Of a DNA stretch of 46,053 nucleotides, positions 7,161 to 16,536 are shown piece by piece. The notes below the pieces were generated by a model, which was not told the origin of the DNA, did no database searches, and worked only from the letters and a program-made list of their open reading frames with translations. Position numbers and translations under genes: made by a program. Numbering within the stretch: position 1 is the stretch's first letter; each line of letters begins with the position of its first letter. The stretch is from Gordonia sp. UBA5067 (GTDB lineage Bacteria; Actinomycetota; Actinomycetes; Mycobacteriales; Mycobacteriaceae), in contig NZ_DIAX01000078.1 of assembly GCF_002414845.1 (NCBI RefSeq), positions 220-46,272 of the forward strand, written 5' to 3'.

Positions 7161-7231
7161 CTGAGATCCGCACCGTCACGGGCCGGGGACGTGATAATCA
7201 CATCCGCGGTCTACCGGGGTGCGGATCTCAG
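7161..7231. repeat. 67-bp tripartite palindrome, copy 3, with perfect 14-bp outer stem
   Basis: CTGAGATCCGCACC (7161-7174) and GGTGCGGATCTCAG (7218-7231) are perfect inverted repeats. The core GTGATAATCAC (7191-7201) lies exactly 19 nt from each GAGATCCGC/GCGGATCTC arm, as in copy 1. It sits between two convergent genes and contains the stop codon of the acyl-CoA dehydrogenase-like gene. A bidirectional terminator role is plausible; there is no U-tract. Confidence 0.88.
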
Positions 7232-8430
7232 TGGATCAAATGCGCCGACAAGTTCTCGTACGCCTCCGTGTCGGGCTTCATCGCCGCGGCGACCAGCTCC
7301 CACAACACCTCATCGGTCCCGCCGCCCACCCGACCGAGTTTGACGTCCTTCCACCAGCGGCCCAGCGGCGTCTCGTCGGTGAGGAAGCCCGACCCGCCAA
7401 AGATGTGCAGGCACTCCCCCGCCACCTCCTCGGCCAGTCGCACCGCCGTCACCTTGATGGCCGCGGCGGTGCGCAGATTCATCGGACCCGCCGCAGCAAT
7501 CCCGTCGAGCGCGAACCGCAGCGTGTCGACCCGCGCCTGCAGGTCGGCGACCCGCAGCCGCAGCGCCTGGTGGTCGTAGAGCCGCTTGCCGAACTGCTCC
7601 CGATCCATCATCCGAGCCAGCGTGATCCCCAGGATCAGGTCGCAGGCCGAGGCGACCTGCGCGGCCACCGACAGGCGCTCGTGGGCCAACCCCCAGCTGA
7701 TCACCGCGAGCCCGGTACCCGGCCGCGCGATGAGGGCCTGCGCGGGCACCCAGGTGTCGATGTCGACGGGCGCGGTATCGAGCGGCCCCGCCGACAGCTT
7801 GCGGTACCGCTCCCCAACCACAACGCCGGGACTGTTCATCGGTACCGCCACGACCACGTTGTTGCCGTGCGTGCTGCCGTCGTCGACGCTGCGCCCGACG
7901 GCGATCATGTGCCCCGCGATGGGGGCGAGCGAGCAGAACTTCTTTCGTCCGCGGACCCGGAATCCTGCTGCTCCACCGGCGGTTTCGGCGGACACCTCGG
8001 TCCCGACGATCTGCAGATCCGACCCGCCGGACTCTTCTGATGCCCCGATGCACAGCACCTCGGCACCATCGATGGCGCGCTCGGTGAGCGCTCTCAAATA
8101 GTCGCTCTTGCCAAATCGACGCAGCGTGGCGATGCCCGAGTCGTGCAGACTCACCCCGACGCCGATCCCCGTCGATGCGGTGCGCCCCAGCCGATAGCCC
8201 AACTCGAACAGCTTCGCCACATCGGGTTTGGTGGTCCCGGCCCATTTGGCTCGGAAGACCCCCGCGGCGCCCAGCTTTACGAGCAGCTCCCGGGGGAATC
8301 GTTCGGCCCGTTCGGCGGCCAGCACCATCGCGGTCACCTCGTCGTCGAAAGCCGCGTCAAGCAGGTCGCGGTATTGCGCCAGCGGCAGCGGCTCGGTGCA
8401 GGCACGGACCCCGCTCAGCCCCGCGCTCAT
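7228..8430 (-). CDS. acyl-ACP/acyl-CoA dehydrogenase (MbtN-like), last operon gene
   Basis: A 400-residue flavoprotein of the acyl-CoA dehydrogenase family. Visible are [13 protein letters not shown] (about residues 125-137), the [10 protein letters not shown] stretch, [42 protein letters not shown], and [10 protein letters not shown] near the C-terminus with the expected Glu. In mycobactin assembly the related MbtN introduces a double bond in the ACP-bound acyl chain. Its place at the end of this siderophore operon, which also has an acyl ligase with an ACP opposite, supports the same role. The ATG at 8430 overlaps the salicylate synthase stop (ATGA). The stop lies within palindrome copy 3. 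Confidence 0.85.
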   Translation of the reverse strand: MSAGLSGVRACTEPLPLAQYRDLLDAAFDDEVTAMVLAAERAERFPRELLVKLGAAGVFRAKWAGTTKPDVAKLFELGYRLGRTASTGIGVGVSLHDSGIATLRRFGKSDYLRALTERAIDGAEVLCIGASEESGGSDLQIVGTEVSAETAGGAAGFRVRGRKKFCSLAPIAGHMIAVGRSVDDGSTHGNNVVVAVPMNSPGVVVGERYRKLSAGPLDTAPVDIDTWVPAQALIARPGTGLAVISWGLAHERLSVAAQVASACDLILGITLARMMDREQFGKRLYDHQALRLRVADLQARVDTLRFALDGIAAAGPMNLRTAAAIKVTAVRLAEEVAGECLHIFGGSGFLTDETPLGRWWKDVKLGRVGGGTDEVLWELVAAAMKPDTEAYENLSAHLIH

Positions 8431-9749
8431 TGCTGCCCGTCCTGGGCCACCAGGTAGGGCGCGACGCTGCCCAGCTTCTCGCATGTCTCGGTGAACTCGC
8501 GCTCCGGACTGCTCTGCCCGACAATCCCGGCGCCGGCCCGCAACCAGCTCCGTGCACCATCGCGGTACACCGAGCGCAGCACCAGCGCCGCCTCCAGGTC
8601 ACCGGCCGACGACACCGTCACCACCGCACCGGAATACACCCGGCGCCGCGTGGCTTCCAGCCGGTAGATCGCGTCAACCGCCGGCGCCTTCGGAATCCCT
8701 GACGCCGTGACTGACGGGAACAGCACCTCGAGCGCATCCCATGCCGAATACGGTTGGGCCAGGCGCCCGATCACGGTCGAGGCCAAGTGCTGCACGCTGC
8801 CACGTGGGCGCACGGTCATGAATTCGCTGACCGCCGTCGTCCCCGGTTCCGCGACGCTCGCCACTTCGGCATACGAGGTTCGCACCGAGATCGCATGCTC
8901 CACAATCTCCTTCGCATCGCTCTCCAGTTCTGCGCGGGCCGCCGCATCTTCTCGGGGCGATACGCCGAAGGCGCGCGTACCCGCCAGCGGTTCGGTGGTC
9001 ACCACCCCGTCGACGTCAACCGACCCCACCAGTTCGGGCGAAAAGCCGGCGGCTTCGAGGCTGCCGAGACGGAACAAGAAGGAGCGCGCCGGGGTGTTGG
9101 CCGATCGCCCGGTCAGGTAGGTGGCCGGAATGTCCACCGCAAATGGCACCGTCACCTCCCGCGACATGATGACCTTTTCGTAGCGGCCGGACCGGATCTC
9201 GCCGATTGCGGCGGCCACCCGGCCGCGGAAGTCGCTCGGATCGTCGTCCACCGACAACGGGCGGCGCGCACCGTCGGCGACGTCGATCGGCCGTTCGGCC
9301 AGTTCCAGCATCCGGTTTCGCAGATCCTCGTCGGCGCCGACAAATCGGATCCCGCTCACCGCTCCCACGAACGCCTCGAACTCGGGCACCACCAAATGGG
9401 CGAGCACCTCGTCATCGGCGAGATGGTCGGCCGCACCGAGGAAGGGCGCACAGAAGTCGAACCCGACCCAGCCGTAGGCGCGCCACTCAGCGGAGTCCAG
9501 GCCGGCCAACGCCTCTTCCAGCGCCTGCGCGGGACGCACCGCGTACGGCGTGGCCCGCATCGAGGGCTCGGCGGCGCCGTGGTCGGTGATTCGCACTTCC
9601 CGAGTGGTCAGCACGATCTCGTGGCGAACCCCGCCGGCGAACACCCACTCGTCGGCGCTCTCATACACGAAATAGTCCGTCGCAAGCCCGGCGCGCGCCC
9701 AAGTGGCGCAGATCTCCGGTTCGCGGACCAGCGTCGCGGTCGCAGTCAT
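8427..9749 (-). CDS. mbtI: salicylate synthase (MbtI/Irp9 type)
   Basis: A 440-residue chorismate-using enzyme that makes salicylate through isochorismate. It resembles M. tuberculosis MbtI along its length: [67 protein letters not shown] followed by [64 protein letters not shown] and [20 protein letters not shown]. The ATG at 9749 has an AAGGA Shine-Dalgarno; the ATG at 9812 (21 residues longer) overlaps the upstream stop and is the alternative. Salicylate is then adenylated by the ligase at 22603-24279. Confidence 0.93.
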   Translation of the reverse strand: MTATATLVREPEICATWARAGLATDYFVYESADEWVFAGGVRHEIVLTTREVRITDHGAAEPSMRATPYAVRPAQALEEALAGLDSAEWRAYGWVGFDFCAPFLGAADHLADDEVLAHLVVPEFEAFVGAVSGIRFVGADEDLRNRMLELAERPIDVADGARRPLSVDDDPSDFRGRVAAAIGEIRSGRYEKVIMSREVTVPFAVDIPATYLTGRSANTPARSFLFRLGSLEAAGFSPELVGSVDVDGVVTTEPLAGTRAFGVSPREDAAARAELESDAKEIVEHAISVRTSYAEVASVAEPGTTAVSEFMTVRPRGSVQHLASTVIGRLAQPYSAWDALEVLFPSVTASGIPKAPAVDAIYRLEATRRRVYSGAVVTVSSAGDLEAALVLRSVYRDGARSWLRAGAGIVGQSSPEREFTETCEKLGSVAPYLVAQDGQQ

Positions 9750-9808
9750 GTTGCTCGGTCCTTTCACGTCAGAAACGGGGTTTGTCAGAGTCGCGCTGGT
9801 GACCGCCA

Positions 9809-11149
9809 TCATTCGACGACCAGATCGTCGTCGACGCCAAAGCTGGTAAAGGCGGTGTTCCGCGGCAGGCGGTACTCCTGCCGGCCGAGCACGGAGTTGA
9901 GGATCTTCGCGTTGCGCACCGCTCCGATATCGAGATTGGGTGCGGAAACGCCGTACGCATGGTGTTCGGCGTTGGCGACGAACAGCCGGTTGGCCAGCGT
10001 CCCTGACGCGCCGACGGAGTGGTTGGTCTCGACGACGAACCGCCCGCACGAGTCCCGGCGCAGCCGGTCGCTGATCGGCGCTAGAAAATCTGGTCTGCGC
10101 TCGGCATAGCCGGTGGCCGCGATCACTAGATCTGTGTTGTGCGACAACAACTTTCCAGTGTCGTGATGGCGACCGCGCACACGCAGACCACCGTCGGCGA
10201 TGGGTTCGATGCCCTCGATCGTCACCCCGTTGCGCAACTGGACGGCCGGCAGTTTGCCGTGCAGTTCGCGCCGGTACAGCAGATCGTGGATTCGCGCGAG
10301 GGTGTCCGCCGAGACGCCCTTGTGGAACTGCCAGTGCCCCTTGCGCACCTCGTCGCGGGTCGCTTCGGGCAGCGCGTGGAAGTACTCCATATAGGCCGGC
10401 GTGGTCATCTCGAGTGAGAGCTTGGTGAAGTCCAGCGGCGCGAACCATCCAGTGCGCGTCCACCACCGGACGGCGGGACCACCGGCAAGGTTGGCCTCCA
10501 ACAAGTCGGCCACGATCTCCGCACCCGACTGTCCCGAGCCGACCACCGTCACCGACCCGGCCCGCCGCACCCGCTCCCGGTTGGGCAAGTAGTCGGCACT
10601 GTGAATCACCGACGCCGAGTCCGCCGGTGCGACCGACGCGAGTTGCAGCACCTCGGGAACGACCGGCGCCGTGCCGATGCCGACGACGACGTGGCGCGCG
10701 ATCACCGTCGCCGGTCCGTCGGGACCGCGCATCACAACCTCGAAGTGCTCGGCGGCCTCATCCCAGTGGACTTGCTCGACGGTGGTGCCAAAACGCAGGC
10801 CCGGCACGCGGTCGATCACCCACAGCAGATAGGCCTCGTACTCGCGCCGCGTCGGGAAGAAGTCCTCGCGCACCAGAAACGGGTACAGGCGGTCGACATC
10901 GGCGAGATAGGCCAGAAATGACAGTGGGTGAGTCGGGTCTACCAGCGACACCAGGTCCGAGAGGAAGCTGACTTGTAGCTTCGCGTCGTCGAACATCAGC
11001 CCGGAATGCCAGGCGAACCGATCTGCGGAGTCGACGACGAGCACCTCGGCGTCGTCGACGGTGGACGTGAGCGCGGCCAGACCAAGGTTGAACGGTCCCC
11101 CGCCGATGGCCAGTACGTCCACGTTTTCGGGTGTGGTCGGGTCAGTCAT
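9809..11149 (-). CDS. diamine/lysine N-hydroxylase (IucD/DesB/SidA family)
   Basis: A 446-residue FAD- and NADPH-dependent N-monooxygenase. It has the FAD motif AIGGGPFNLGLA near residue 15, WHSGLMFDDAKLQVSFLSDL then VSLVDPTHPLSFLAYL, the NADPH motif VVGSGQSGAEIVADLL, LDFTKLSLEMTTPAYMEYFH, and the C-terminal VIAATGY and NAEHHAYGVSAPNLDIGAV. It resembles the lysine/cadaverine/putrescine hydroxylases rather than MbtG only in broad terms, so the substrate is set by context: the decarboxylase just upstream points to an N-hydroxydiamine such as N-hydroxycadaverine. ATG 11149 overlaps the decarboxylase frame by 8 bases; ATG 11164 is possible. Confidence 0.9.
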   Translation of the reverse strand: MTDPTTPENVDVLAIGGGPFNLGLAALTSTVDDAEVLVVDSADRFAWHSGLMFDDAKLQVSFLSDLVSLVDPTHPLSFLAYLADVDRLYPFLVREDFFPTRREYEAYLLWVIDRVPGLRFGTTVEQVHWDEAAEHFEVVMRGPDGPATVIARHVVVGIGTAPVVPEVLQLASVAPADSASVIHSADYLPNRERVRRAGSVTVVGSGQSGAEIVADLLEANLAGGPAVRWWTRTGWFAPLDFTKLSLEMTTPAYMEYFHALPEATRDEVRKGHWQFHKGVSADTLARIHDLLYRRELHGKLPAVQLRNGVTIEGIEPIADGGLRVRGRHHDTGKLLSHNTDLVIAATGYAERRPDFLAPISDRLRRDSCGRFVVETNHSVGASGTLANRLFVANAEHHAYGVSAPNLDIGAVRNAKILNSVLGRQEYRLPRNTAFTSFGVDDDLVVE

Positions 11150-12728
11150 GGACAACTCCGGCATTCAGTGCGGGCGTCAGCCCCTCGGATTCGACTTCCA
11201 GTGCCACCCGCGCGATCTCGTCGAACAGCCGGCCGATGTCGGCGGGCGAGGTCTCCGGATTGAGCAGGGTCAGCTTCAGGCAGGTGCGGGGCCCGCCGCC
11301 GTCGGCGAGCGGAACCTGGGTGCGGCCGATGAGTGCCGTCCCCGAGCTGATCAGGCGCCGGCGCAGTTCGGCGTTGACCTGATCGATGTCGAGGTCGTCG
11401 CACCGATACCGGAACACGACGGTGGTGAGCGTTGCCCCCGAGACGAGCTCGAATTGTGGCTCGGCTTCGATCCGGGCCTGCGCGTGGCGGGCCAGGTCGT
11501 GGCAGGCGTCAAGCATCTCGCCGAGCCCGCCGCGGCCGTAGGCCAGCAGGGTGGTCGCGACTTTGAGTACGTCCGGGCGCCGTGTCGTCTGCAGGGTGAG
11601 CCCTAGCTGACCGCCGAAGCCAGCCTCCAGATCGTCCACGGGATTCAGGTAGGCGACCGAACGATCAAGGGGGGCAAACCGTTCGGCATCGGCCAGTAGC
11701 AGCAGGCTGGCGGCCGCGGGCTGCCAACCGACCTTGTGCAGGTCCAGGGTGATGGAGTCGGCCGCCTCGATGCCGCGCAGCAGACCGGCTAGACGATCGG
11801 AGAACAGCGCCCCGAAGCCGTAGGCGGCGTCGACGTGGAGCCACACACCGTGGTCGTGGGCGATGGCAGCGATCTCGGGTAGCGGATCGGCGGTGCCGAA
11901 GTCGGTGGTGCCCGCAGTCGCAACCACGGCGATCGGGGTGCGCGACGACTCGGTTGACGCGCGCAGCGCCGCCGCCAGTGCCGACGGCAGCATTCGGTGC
12001 TCCTCGTCGCAGGCAACGGTGACGACGGCCGACTCCCCCAATCCCAGTGCCGCACACGCACGTTGAATCGAAAAGTGCGCTACCGCGCTGCACAGGACAA
12101 CGGGGGCGCGCAACGCGCCGACCCCGTGCTGGCGGATGTCGATGCCCCGGCCGACGCCCGCCTGGTCACGCGCTATCAGCAGGGCCAACAGGTTCGAATA
12201 CGATCCGCCCGGGCCGAACACACCGCCGGACGTCGCCGGCAGGCCGGCAAGTCGCGCCAATACCTGCACGGCCCACGTTTCGACGGCCAGGGTCGCCGGC
12301 CCCGAGTCATACGTGTCCAGCGACGCGTTGGTCGCGCTGGCCAGCGCGTCGGCCGCTACTGCCACCGACAGGGGCGGCGGCTGCAAGTGCGCGGCGCACA
12401 ACTCGTGGGTGAGGTTCAGCCCGTACTCGTGCACGATCCGGGCCATCCGGTTCAGCGCCGCCCGTTCACCAATGCCGGCGTCGGGCAGGTCACTCGAACC
12501 GAGTTCGGCGGCCACCCGCGCGAGAACTTCGCCGGGGGCGCCGATCGGCAGCGGGGCGCGGACCGGACGGTCGGCCACCGTCGCGGCCGCATCGATCAAC
12601 TGCTGCCCGACGCGGCCCCAGCCGTCGCCGGGTCGCGCGAACCGCATCTCGGGTGTCGCCGTCGTGTCTGTCACGCGCTGCCTCATCACTGTGGGGGTGG
12701 TGCTGGGGGTGGACGGGTGGCGCATCAT
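11142..12728 (-). CDS. PLP-dependent diamino-acid decarboxylase (DesA/Ddc-like)
   Basis: A 528-residue group II decarboxylase. The PLP lysine lies in SITLDLHKVGWQPAAASLLL; VWLHVDAAYGFGALF supplies the PLP-contacting Asp-Ala, and the N-terminal half has GGVFGPGGSYSNLLALLIAR. Homologues act on lysine (desferrioxamine DesA), ornithine or 2,4-diaminobutyrate. Paired with the N-hydroxylase and the DesD-like synthetase, lysine to cadaverine is the best guess. The ATG at 12728 overlaps the upstream TGA (ATGA); an internal ATG at 12686 is an alternative since the first 14 residues (MMRHPSTPSTTPTV) are low-complexity. Confidence 0.87.
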   Translation of the reverse strand: MMRHPSTPSTTPTVMRQRVTDTTATPEMRFARPGDGWGRVGQQLIDAAATVADRPVRAPLPIGAPGEVLARVAAELGSSDLPDAGIGERAALNRMARIVHEYGLNLTHELCAAHLQPPPLSVAVAADALASATNASLDTYDSGPATLAVETWAVQVLARLAGLPATSGGVFGPGGSYSNLLALLIARDQAGVGRGIDIRQHGVGALRAPVVLCSAVAHFSIQRACAALGLGESAVVTVACDEEHRMLPSALAAALRASTESSRTPIAVVATAGTTDFGTADPLPEIAAIAHDHGVWLHVDAAYGFGALFSDRLAGLLRGIEAADSITLDLHKVGWQPAAASLLLLADAERFAPLDRSVAYLNPVDDLEAGFGGQLGLTLQTTRRPDVLKVATTLLAYGRGGLGEMLDACHDLARHAQARIEAEPQFELVSGATLTTVVFRYRCDDLDIDQVNAELRRRLISSGTALIGRTQVPLADGGGPRTCLKLTLLNPETSPADIGRLFDEIARVALEVESEGLTPALNAGVVHD

Positions 12729-14212
12729 TGCGCGCCCGCCGCAGTCGCCTTCGCCTGGGCCAGCACAATGGCCAACGGGTCGTCGGGCGCCGCCGGGATG
12801 CGGCGCAGCAGGGTGGCGACGATGGCGGCGGCGTGCTCGGCGAGCACCTCGCCGGTAGCGGTTTGGTAGTCGACTTCGAGGTGCGCCCGCGTCGCGCCGG
12901 CGAGTTCCACGGCCAGCATCAGCGGGTAGGGCACGATGCCCGCGGAAACCGATCGGTATTCGACACTCATCCCATCGGCTACCGGAATGCCCCGAGTCGG
13001 GGCGGATCGGACCGATCCCAGGACTTCGACGACGGGAAAGCGGCCACCACTGTTCCGCAGGGCGGTGAGTATCGAGCCGAAGTCGACGTCGGCGTAGGAC
13101 ATCGCAGCGTAGGTCGCCGCCAATCCTGCGCGCATCGTTTGTCCGACGGTGGCGGCCGGGTCGAACGTGAAACGAATCGGAATGATGTTGCCGCAGTAGC
13201 CGACCCGGTCGGGACGCTGCCCCGGCTGCCGATTGTCTGCCGGAACCAGCAGGACATGGTCGGCGGCGCCGGTCACCGCGGTGACCGTCAGCGCGATGAG
13301 TACGACGAGTGCCGCGTTGCCGGTCCCGCCGACGATGGACGCGAACGAGGTGAAGGCCGCCAGGTCAACCGAATCCAGGTCGCGACGCAGTTGCCGTCCC
13401 GGCGCTTCGTGCAGCGGCGCCAGCCAGCTCTGCTCGGCCGTCGTCGCCGGCAGTTCGCCTGAGAAGGGGAATCGCACGCCGCCGGCCGCCCAGGTCGCAC
13501 GGGCATGTTCGACAGCCAGCGCCGTGCGCACGTCATCACTGGTGGCACGGTCCTGTTCGCCGGTCGAATGTCGGCGAACCGGCGAATCTCCACCCGCCAT
13601 GTCGACGCGCCACTCACCCGTCAGGATCGATCCCAGCAGCAGCGGCCATGAGGTGTCGTCGACGGCAAGGTGGTGAAAACTCAGAACAACGGCGACCTGA
13701 TGGTCGGCATCCGCCGGAAACACGCGGGCGCGCACCGGTGCTTCACGGGTGAGGTCGAAGGGGGTGCGGGCCAGCGCCGAGGCAGTTTGCGCGGGACTAC
13801 AGCCAGCACCGAGGGGCTCGCCTCCCAGCACCCACACCCGGCCCGGTTCGGCCCAGCGGCCGCCTATCTCAACACCTGCCCGCCGCGGCGTCTCATCGTC
13901 GACGATGATCACCGAGCCGAGGACCTCGGCCCTGGCGACCACGCTTTCGATTCCGGCAATCAGTCGCTCCGCACTCGTCCCGGCCACGGTCAGCGCGAGG
14001 GTGATGTTGTGCGACACCGAATCCGGGTCGAGCTGATGGATGCGCCACATGCGACGCTCGGGAACACCGAGCTGCCCACTCGGCGGCAGTTGGGTGCCCA
14101 CTCGGCGCGATTCGGCTGCCCACTCGGCGGCAGTGGGGTGCCCACTCGGCGACCGGTGCTGGTCCCGCCGGCGGCGGAGGAGTTCTTTGCGCGCGGCGCG
14201 GGTGTCGGTCAT
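12725..14212 (-). CDS. stand-alone NRPS condensation-domain enzyme
   Basis: A 495-residue free condensation domain. C1 is visible as VPERRMWRIHQLDPDSVSHN; the catalytic C3 motif is SFHHLAVDDTSW, HHxxxDD where the usual last residue is Gly; the C-terminal half has LLVPADNRQPGQRPDRVGYC, then GNIIPIRFTF. With no thioesterase domain on the NRPS, this enzyme may join the PCP-bound aryl-oxazoline to an amine such as the diamine, releasing it. Codons about 20-47 are made from the 22-bp repeat array, inserted between the N-terminal helix (ARKELLRRRR) and C1. The ATG at 14212 overlaps the acylase stop (TGATG). Confidence 0.83.
   Translation of the reverse strand: MTDTRAARKELLRRRRDQHRSPSGHPTAAEWAAESRRVGTQLPPSGQLGVPERRMWRIHQLDPDSVSHNITLALTVAGTSAERLIAGIESVVARAEVLGSVIIVDDETPRRAGVEIGGRWAEPGRVWVLGGEPLGAGCSPAQTASALARTPFDLTREAPVRARVFPADADHQVAVVLSFHHLAVDDTSWPLLLGSILTGEWRVDMAGGDSPVRRHSTGEQDRATSDDVRTALAVEHARATWAAGGVRFPFSGELPATTAEQSWLAPLHEAPGRQLRRDLDSVDLAAFTSFASIVGGTGNAALVVLIALTVTAVTGAADHVLLVPADNRQPGQRPDRVGYCGNIIPIRFTFDPAATVGQTMRAGLAATYAAMSYADVDFGSILTALRNSGGRFPVVEVLGSVRSAPTRGIPVADGMSVEYRSVSAGIVPYPLMLAVELAGATRAHLEVDYQTATGEVLAEHAAAIVATLLRRIPAAPDDPLAIVLAQAKATAAGAQ
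14073..14151 (+). repeat. 22-bp tandem repeat array inside the condensation gene
   Basis: TGCCCACTCGGCG occurs perfectly at 14073, 14095, 14117 and 14139, exactly 22 bp apart. The 9-bp spacers are GCAGTTGGG, CGATTCGGC and GCAGTGGGG, again an A-B-A alternation. It is the same 13-mer and the same period as the array at 960-1082. It lies in the 5' part of the minus-strand condensation gene and is translated in shifting frames (as pieces such as HPTAAEWA and ESRRVG). As 22 and 44 are not multiples of three, gain or loss of a unit would break the frame. Confidence 0.92.
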
Positions 14213-16536
14213 CAGAGCCCTCCAGTGGTGGCCGCTAACCGTCCGGAATTCTTGCCGCGCAATACAGTCCAGTCGCTGACAATGGGTATCGTCTCGCCGG
14301 CCGCCCACATCGGGAGTTGATCCTGGAAGTGGGGCGACGCCGGATCGCCGGCGACCCCCAGGGGCACGATCCAGCGACCGCTGTCACGGTCGGCGACATC
14401 CCACACGTAGCGGGCCGCAGAGCCGACGCGGCACTGGTCGTCGAACCCGACCGCGCTCGCGTTGGCGAAAACGCATTCGGCATCGCCGCCCAGCGGGGCC
14501 CGAAACGGACGCACCAGCGCGGACATCTCGGGATGCGCCGCCGATGCGCCCATGAGATCGAAGCCGTGGATCGGGGCGAACCGATGATGCGCGCCCCACG
14601 CCGGTGCGGTCCTGCCGCCCGCGGTGGTGTCGGCCAGACCCTCCAGGCTCGCCACGACGAGAGCGTCGACGTCGACACCTAGTCCGGCGGCCTGGACCAG
14701 GACCGCCGCCAGCGCCGCCGCAATGCGCGGCTGGGGTACGAACCACGGATCCAGAATCGACGGGAGGCCGTGTGGCGCACCGAGTTCTGCCAGGCACTCA
14801 TGCTCGGCGAGCTGGACCACCAGGCGGGTCCGCAGCGCGGCAAACAGATAGGCGTCGACGCTGTCGGCGGCCATCACCCGATCCCAGCTGATTAGGCGGG
14901 CACGGATCTTCCCGGCGCCGTCGGACAGCCCGGTCAGCGGCACCAGTCGCTGCTGCACCAGGGACGCTTCATCGAGCCGGGCGTCACGGTGGATCTCGGT
15001 GCAATCCTGCACCGAGAGCTCAGCACACTCACCGAGGACGGCAGCAATGCGATCAGCCCGCCCCGGCGCCACCGCCTCGGTGGTGACCGGCTGCAACGAC
15101 GGGCAACCGGTGATGCGCTGGTTGGCGATGACGGCGAAATCGCCCACCTCGCCGTCGAACCCGTCATCGGCGACCGAAGCGGGGTGATAGCCCACCCACC
15201 GATAGCGCCCGTCCCAGCCGGGGACGGGCAGCCAGTAATTCTCCGCTGCCCGGCGGGGCATCGCGCCGACAACCTGTTGGCGCACATGACCGTCGGAGTC
15301 GGCGATGACGATCCGGTTGACCGGTTCGGACCACGATTCGAGTGCCTGCTCGACGTCGTCGATGGTGCGGGCGAACAACAGGTCGAGCACCGCGTCGAAG
15401 CTGAACCCGGCTGTATCGGCGAGCAACGGGCTGCGCAGGCTGAGCGCGTATCCGTCGTCGGCTCCACCCGCAACGACCGGACCGTTGTCGGTGACGACGA
15501 TCTCGACCGCCACATCATCGGCGCCACGCACCCTGATGGCCTCGGTCCAGGAAAGCACGCCGGCTTCGCCCTCGGGAGTCAGCGCGACCACCCCGTTGTC
15601 GGTGCGCGACAACCGTTCTCGATAGACATCCTGGTAGTCGCCCATCGCGTTGGTGATCGCCCAGGCAACCCGTTGGGCGTGCGCGAAGTGTGGGACGGCC
15701 GGAACGCCGGCGAAGGCGAGGCCGACGACGTCGAATTCGGGGCAGCCCAGCTGGCACTGGAGGTAGATCCCCGGCAGCTCCAGGAAGCGGTGCGGATCCC
15801 CGGCGATCAGTGCGCCGCCGGTGCTGGTACGGGCCGGTGCCACGCCCCAGGCGTTGCTGCCGGAGATGGCATCACCGATCGGGGCCCGCCCGGCGGAAGG
15901 CTGGGCACACTCGGCGGAAAACTGGGCACGCTCGGCGAGAAGTTCGGCGATGAAGTCGTCGTCGGGCCGGGCCGGCCGGTCGTCGGCGCCGGGCCGGTCG
16001 TGCGCACCCTCGCCCGGGCCCTCGAGATCGAACCACGGACCCTCGAGATCGAACATCGTCAGTCCGGCGCGACCGAAGGCGCGCACCGCCTGCACGCGCC
16101 ACAGCTTGGTGGTGAATCGGCCGAACAGCAGGTGGTGCATCACGAAGACGGCAATCGGGGTCCACGGCTGCCACGGTCGGGGCCGGTGGTCGAGTTCGTC
16201 GAGTTCCGGGGCCGTCGCCGAATCCAGGGCGCCGTTGACCCCCGCGACATACGCGTCGAGCAGCTCGCGGGTACGTGGCGAGGACCGCTCGTAGACAGTC
16301 CGCGCGGATCGCTCCATCCCTGATCGCCGCGCAAATCGGTCCCAGTCAACCGCCGACGACCCGAACGCCTCGGCAGTGCGGCCCTCTGCGCGCAGCCGCA
16401 AGAACTCGATCTGCCAGGCCCGGTCGAGGGCGCATGCGCGGCCCTGTCCATATAGGGCTCCCGCCGGGCTCGAAGCCCAGATATGTGGAATACCCCAGTC
16501 GTCGCGCAGGATCTCGTGCTCAAATTCACCGGCCAT
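14212..16536 (-). CDS. penicillin-acylase family (S45 Ntn hydrolase) protein of siderophore operon
   Basis: A 774-residue Ntn hydrolase. The N-terminal part ([37 protein letters not shown]) matches the alpha chain; the nucleophile is Ser227 in SGSNAW, which becomes the beta-chain N-terminus after self-cleavage; [20 protein letters not shown] and the later [10 protein letters not shown] and [10 protein letters not shown] follow. In pyoverdine synthesis the related PvdQ removes a fatty acyl group. Here no signal peptide is visible, so a cytoplasmic step is suggested: removing an acyl group or making an amide bond. The region just before Ser227 (residues about 160-220) is made of short duplications and probably forms the excised linker. 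The start overlaps the NIS synthetase stop (TGATG). Confidence 0.88.
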   Translation of the reverse strand: MAGEFEHEILRDDWGIPHIWASSPAGALYGQGRACALDRAWQIEFLRLRAEGRTAEAFGSSAVDWDRFARRSGMERSARTVYERSSPRTRELLDAYVAGVNGALDSATAPELDELDHRPRPWQPWTPIAVFVMHHLLFGRFTTKLWRVQAVRAFGRAGLTMFDLEGPWFDLEGPGEGAHDRPGADDRPARPDDDFIAELLAERAQFSAECAQPSAGRAPIGDAISGSNAWGVAPARTSTGGALIAGDPHRFLELPGIYLQCQLGCPEFDVVGLAFAGVPAVPHFAHAQRVAWAITNAMGDYQDVYRERLSRTDNGVVALTPEGEAGVLSWTEAIRVRGADDVAVEIVVTDNGPVVAGGADDGYALSLRSPLLADTAGFSFDAVLDLLFARTIDDVEQALESWSEPVNRIVIADSDGHVRQQVVGAMPRRAAENYWLPVPGWDGRYRWVGYHPASVADDGFDGEVGDFAVIANQRITGCPSLQPVTTEAVAPGRADRIAAVLGECAELSVQDCTEIHRDARLDEASLVQQRLVPLTGLSDGAGKIRARLISWDRVMAADSVDAYLFAALRTRLVVQLAEHECLAELGAPHGLPSILDPWFVPQPRIAAALAAVLVQAAGLGVDVDALVVASLEGLADTTAGGRTAPAWGAHHRFAPIHGFDLMGASAAHPEMSALVRPFRAPLGGDAECVFANASAVGFDDQCRVGSAARYVWDVADRDSGRWIVPLGVAGDPASPHFQDQLPMWAAGETIPIVSDWTVLRGKNSGRLAATTGGL
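15901..15942 (-). repeat. 21-bp tandem duplication in the acylase linker
   Basis: Two 21-bp units beginning CTGGGCAC start at 15901 and 15922. They encode parts of the sequence [16 protein letters not shown] just before the autocleavage serine of the S45 protein. The units contain CACTCGGCG-like stretches resembling the 22-bp repeat core, but the period is 21, so the frame is preserved. Confidence 0.6.
16019..16060 (-). repeat. second 21-bp tandem duplication in the acylase linker
   Basis: CTCGAGATCGAAC recurs at 16021 and 16042, a 21-bp period. It encodes FDLEGPW followed by FDLEGPG in the region between the alpha and beta chains. The duplication is in frame and should be tolerated if this part is cut out during maturation. 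Confidence 0.7.

Noticed and set aside
8427..10466. One 679-residue protein covering the salicylate synthase and part of the hydroxylase region
   Set aside because: The N-terminal 218 or more residues are the hydroxylase gene read in a wrong frame; homology to MbtI begins after 9749.
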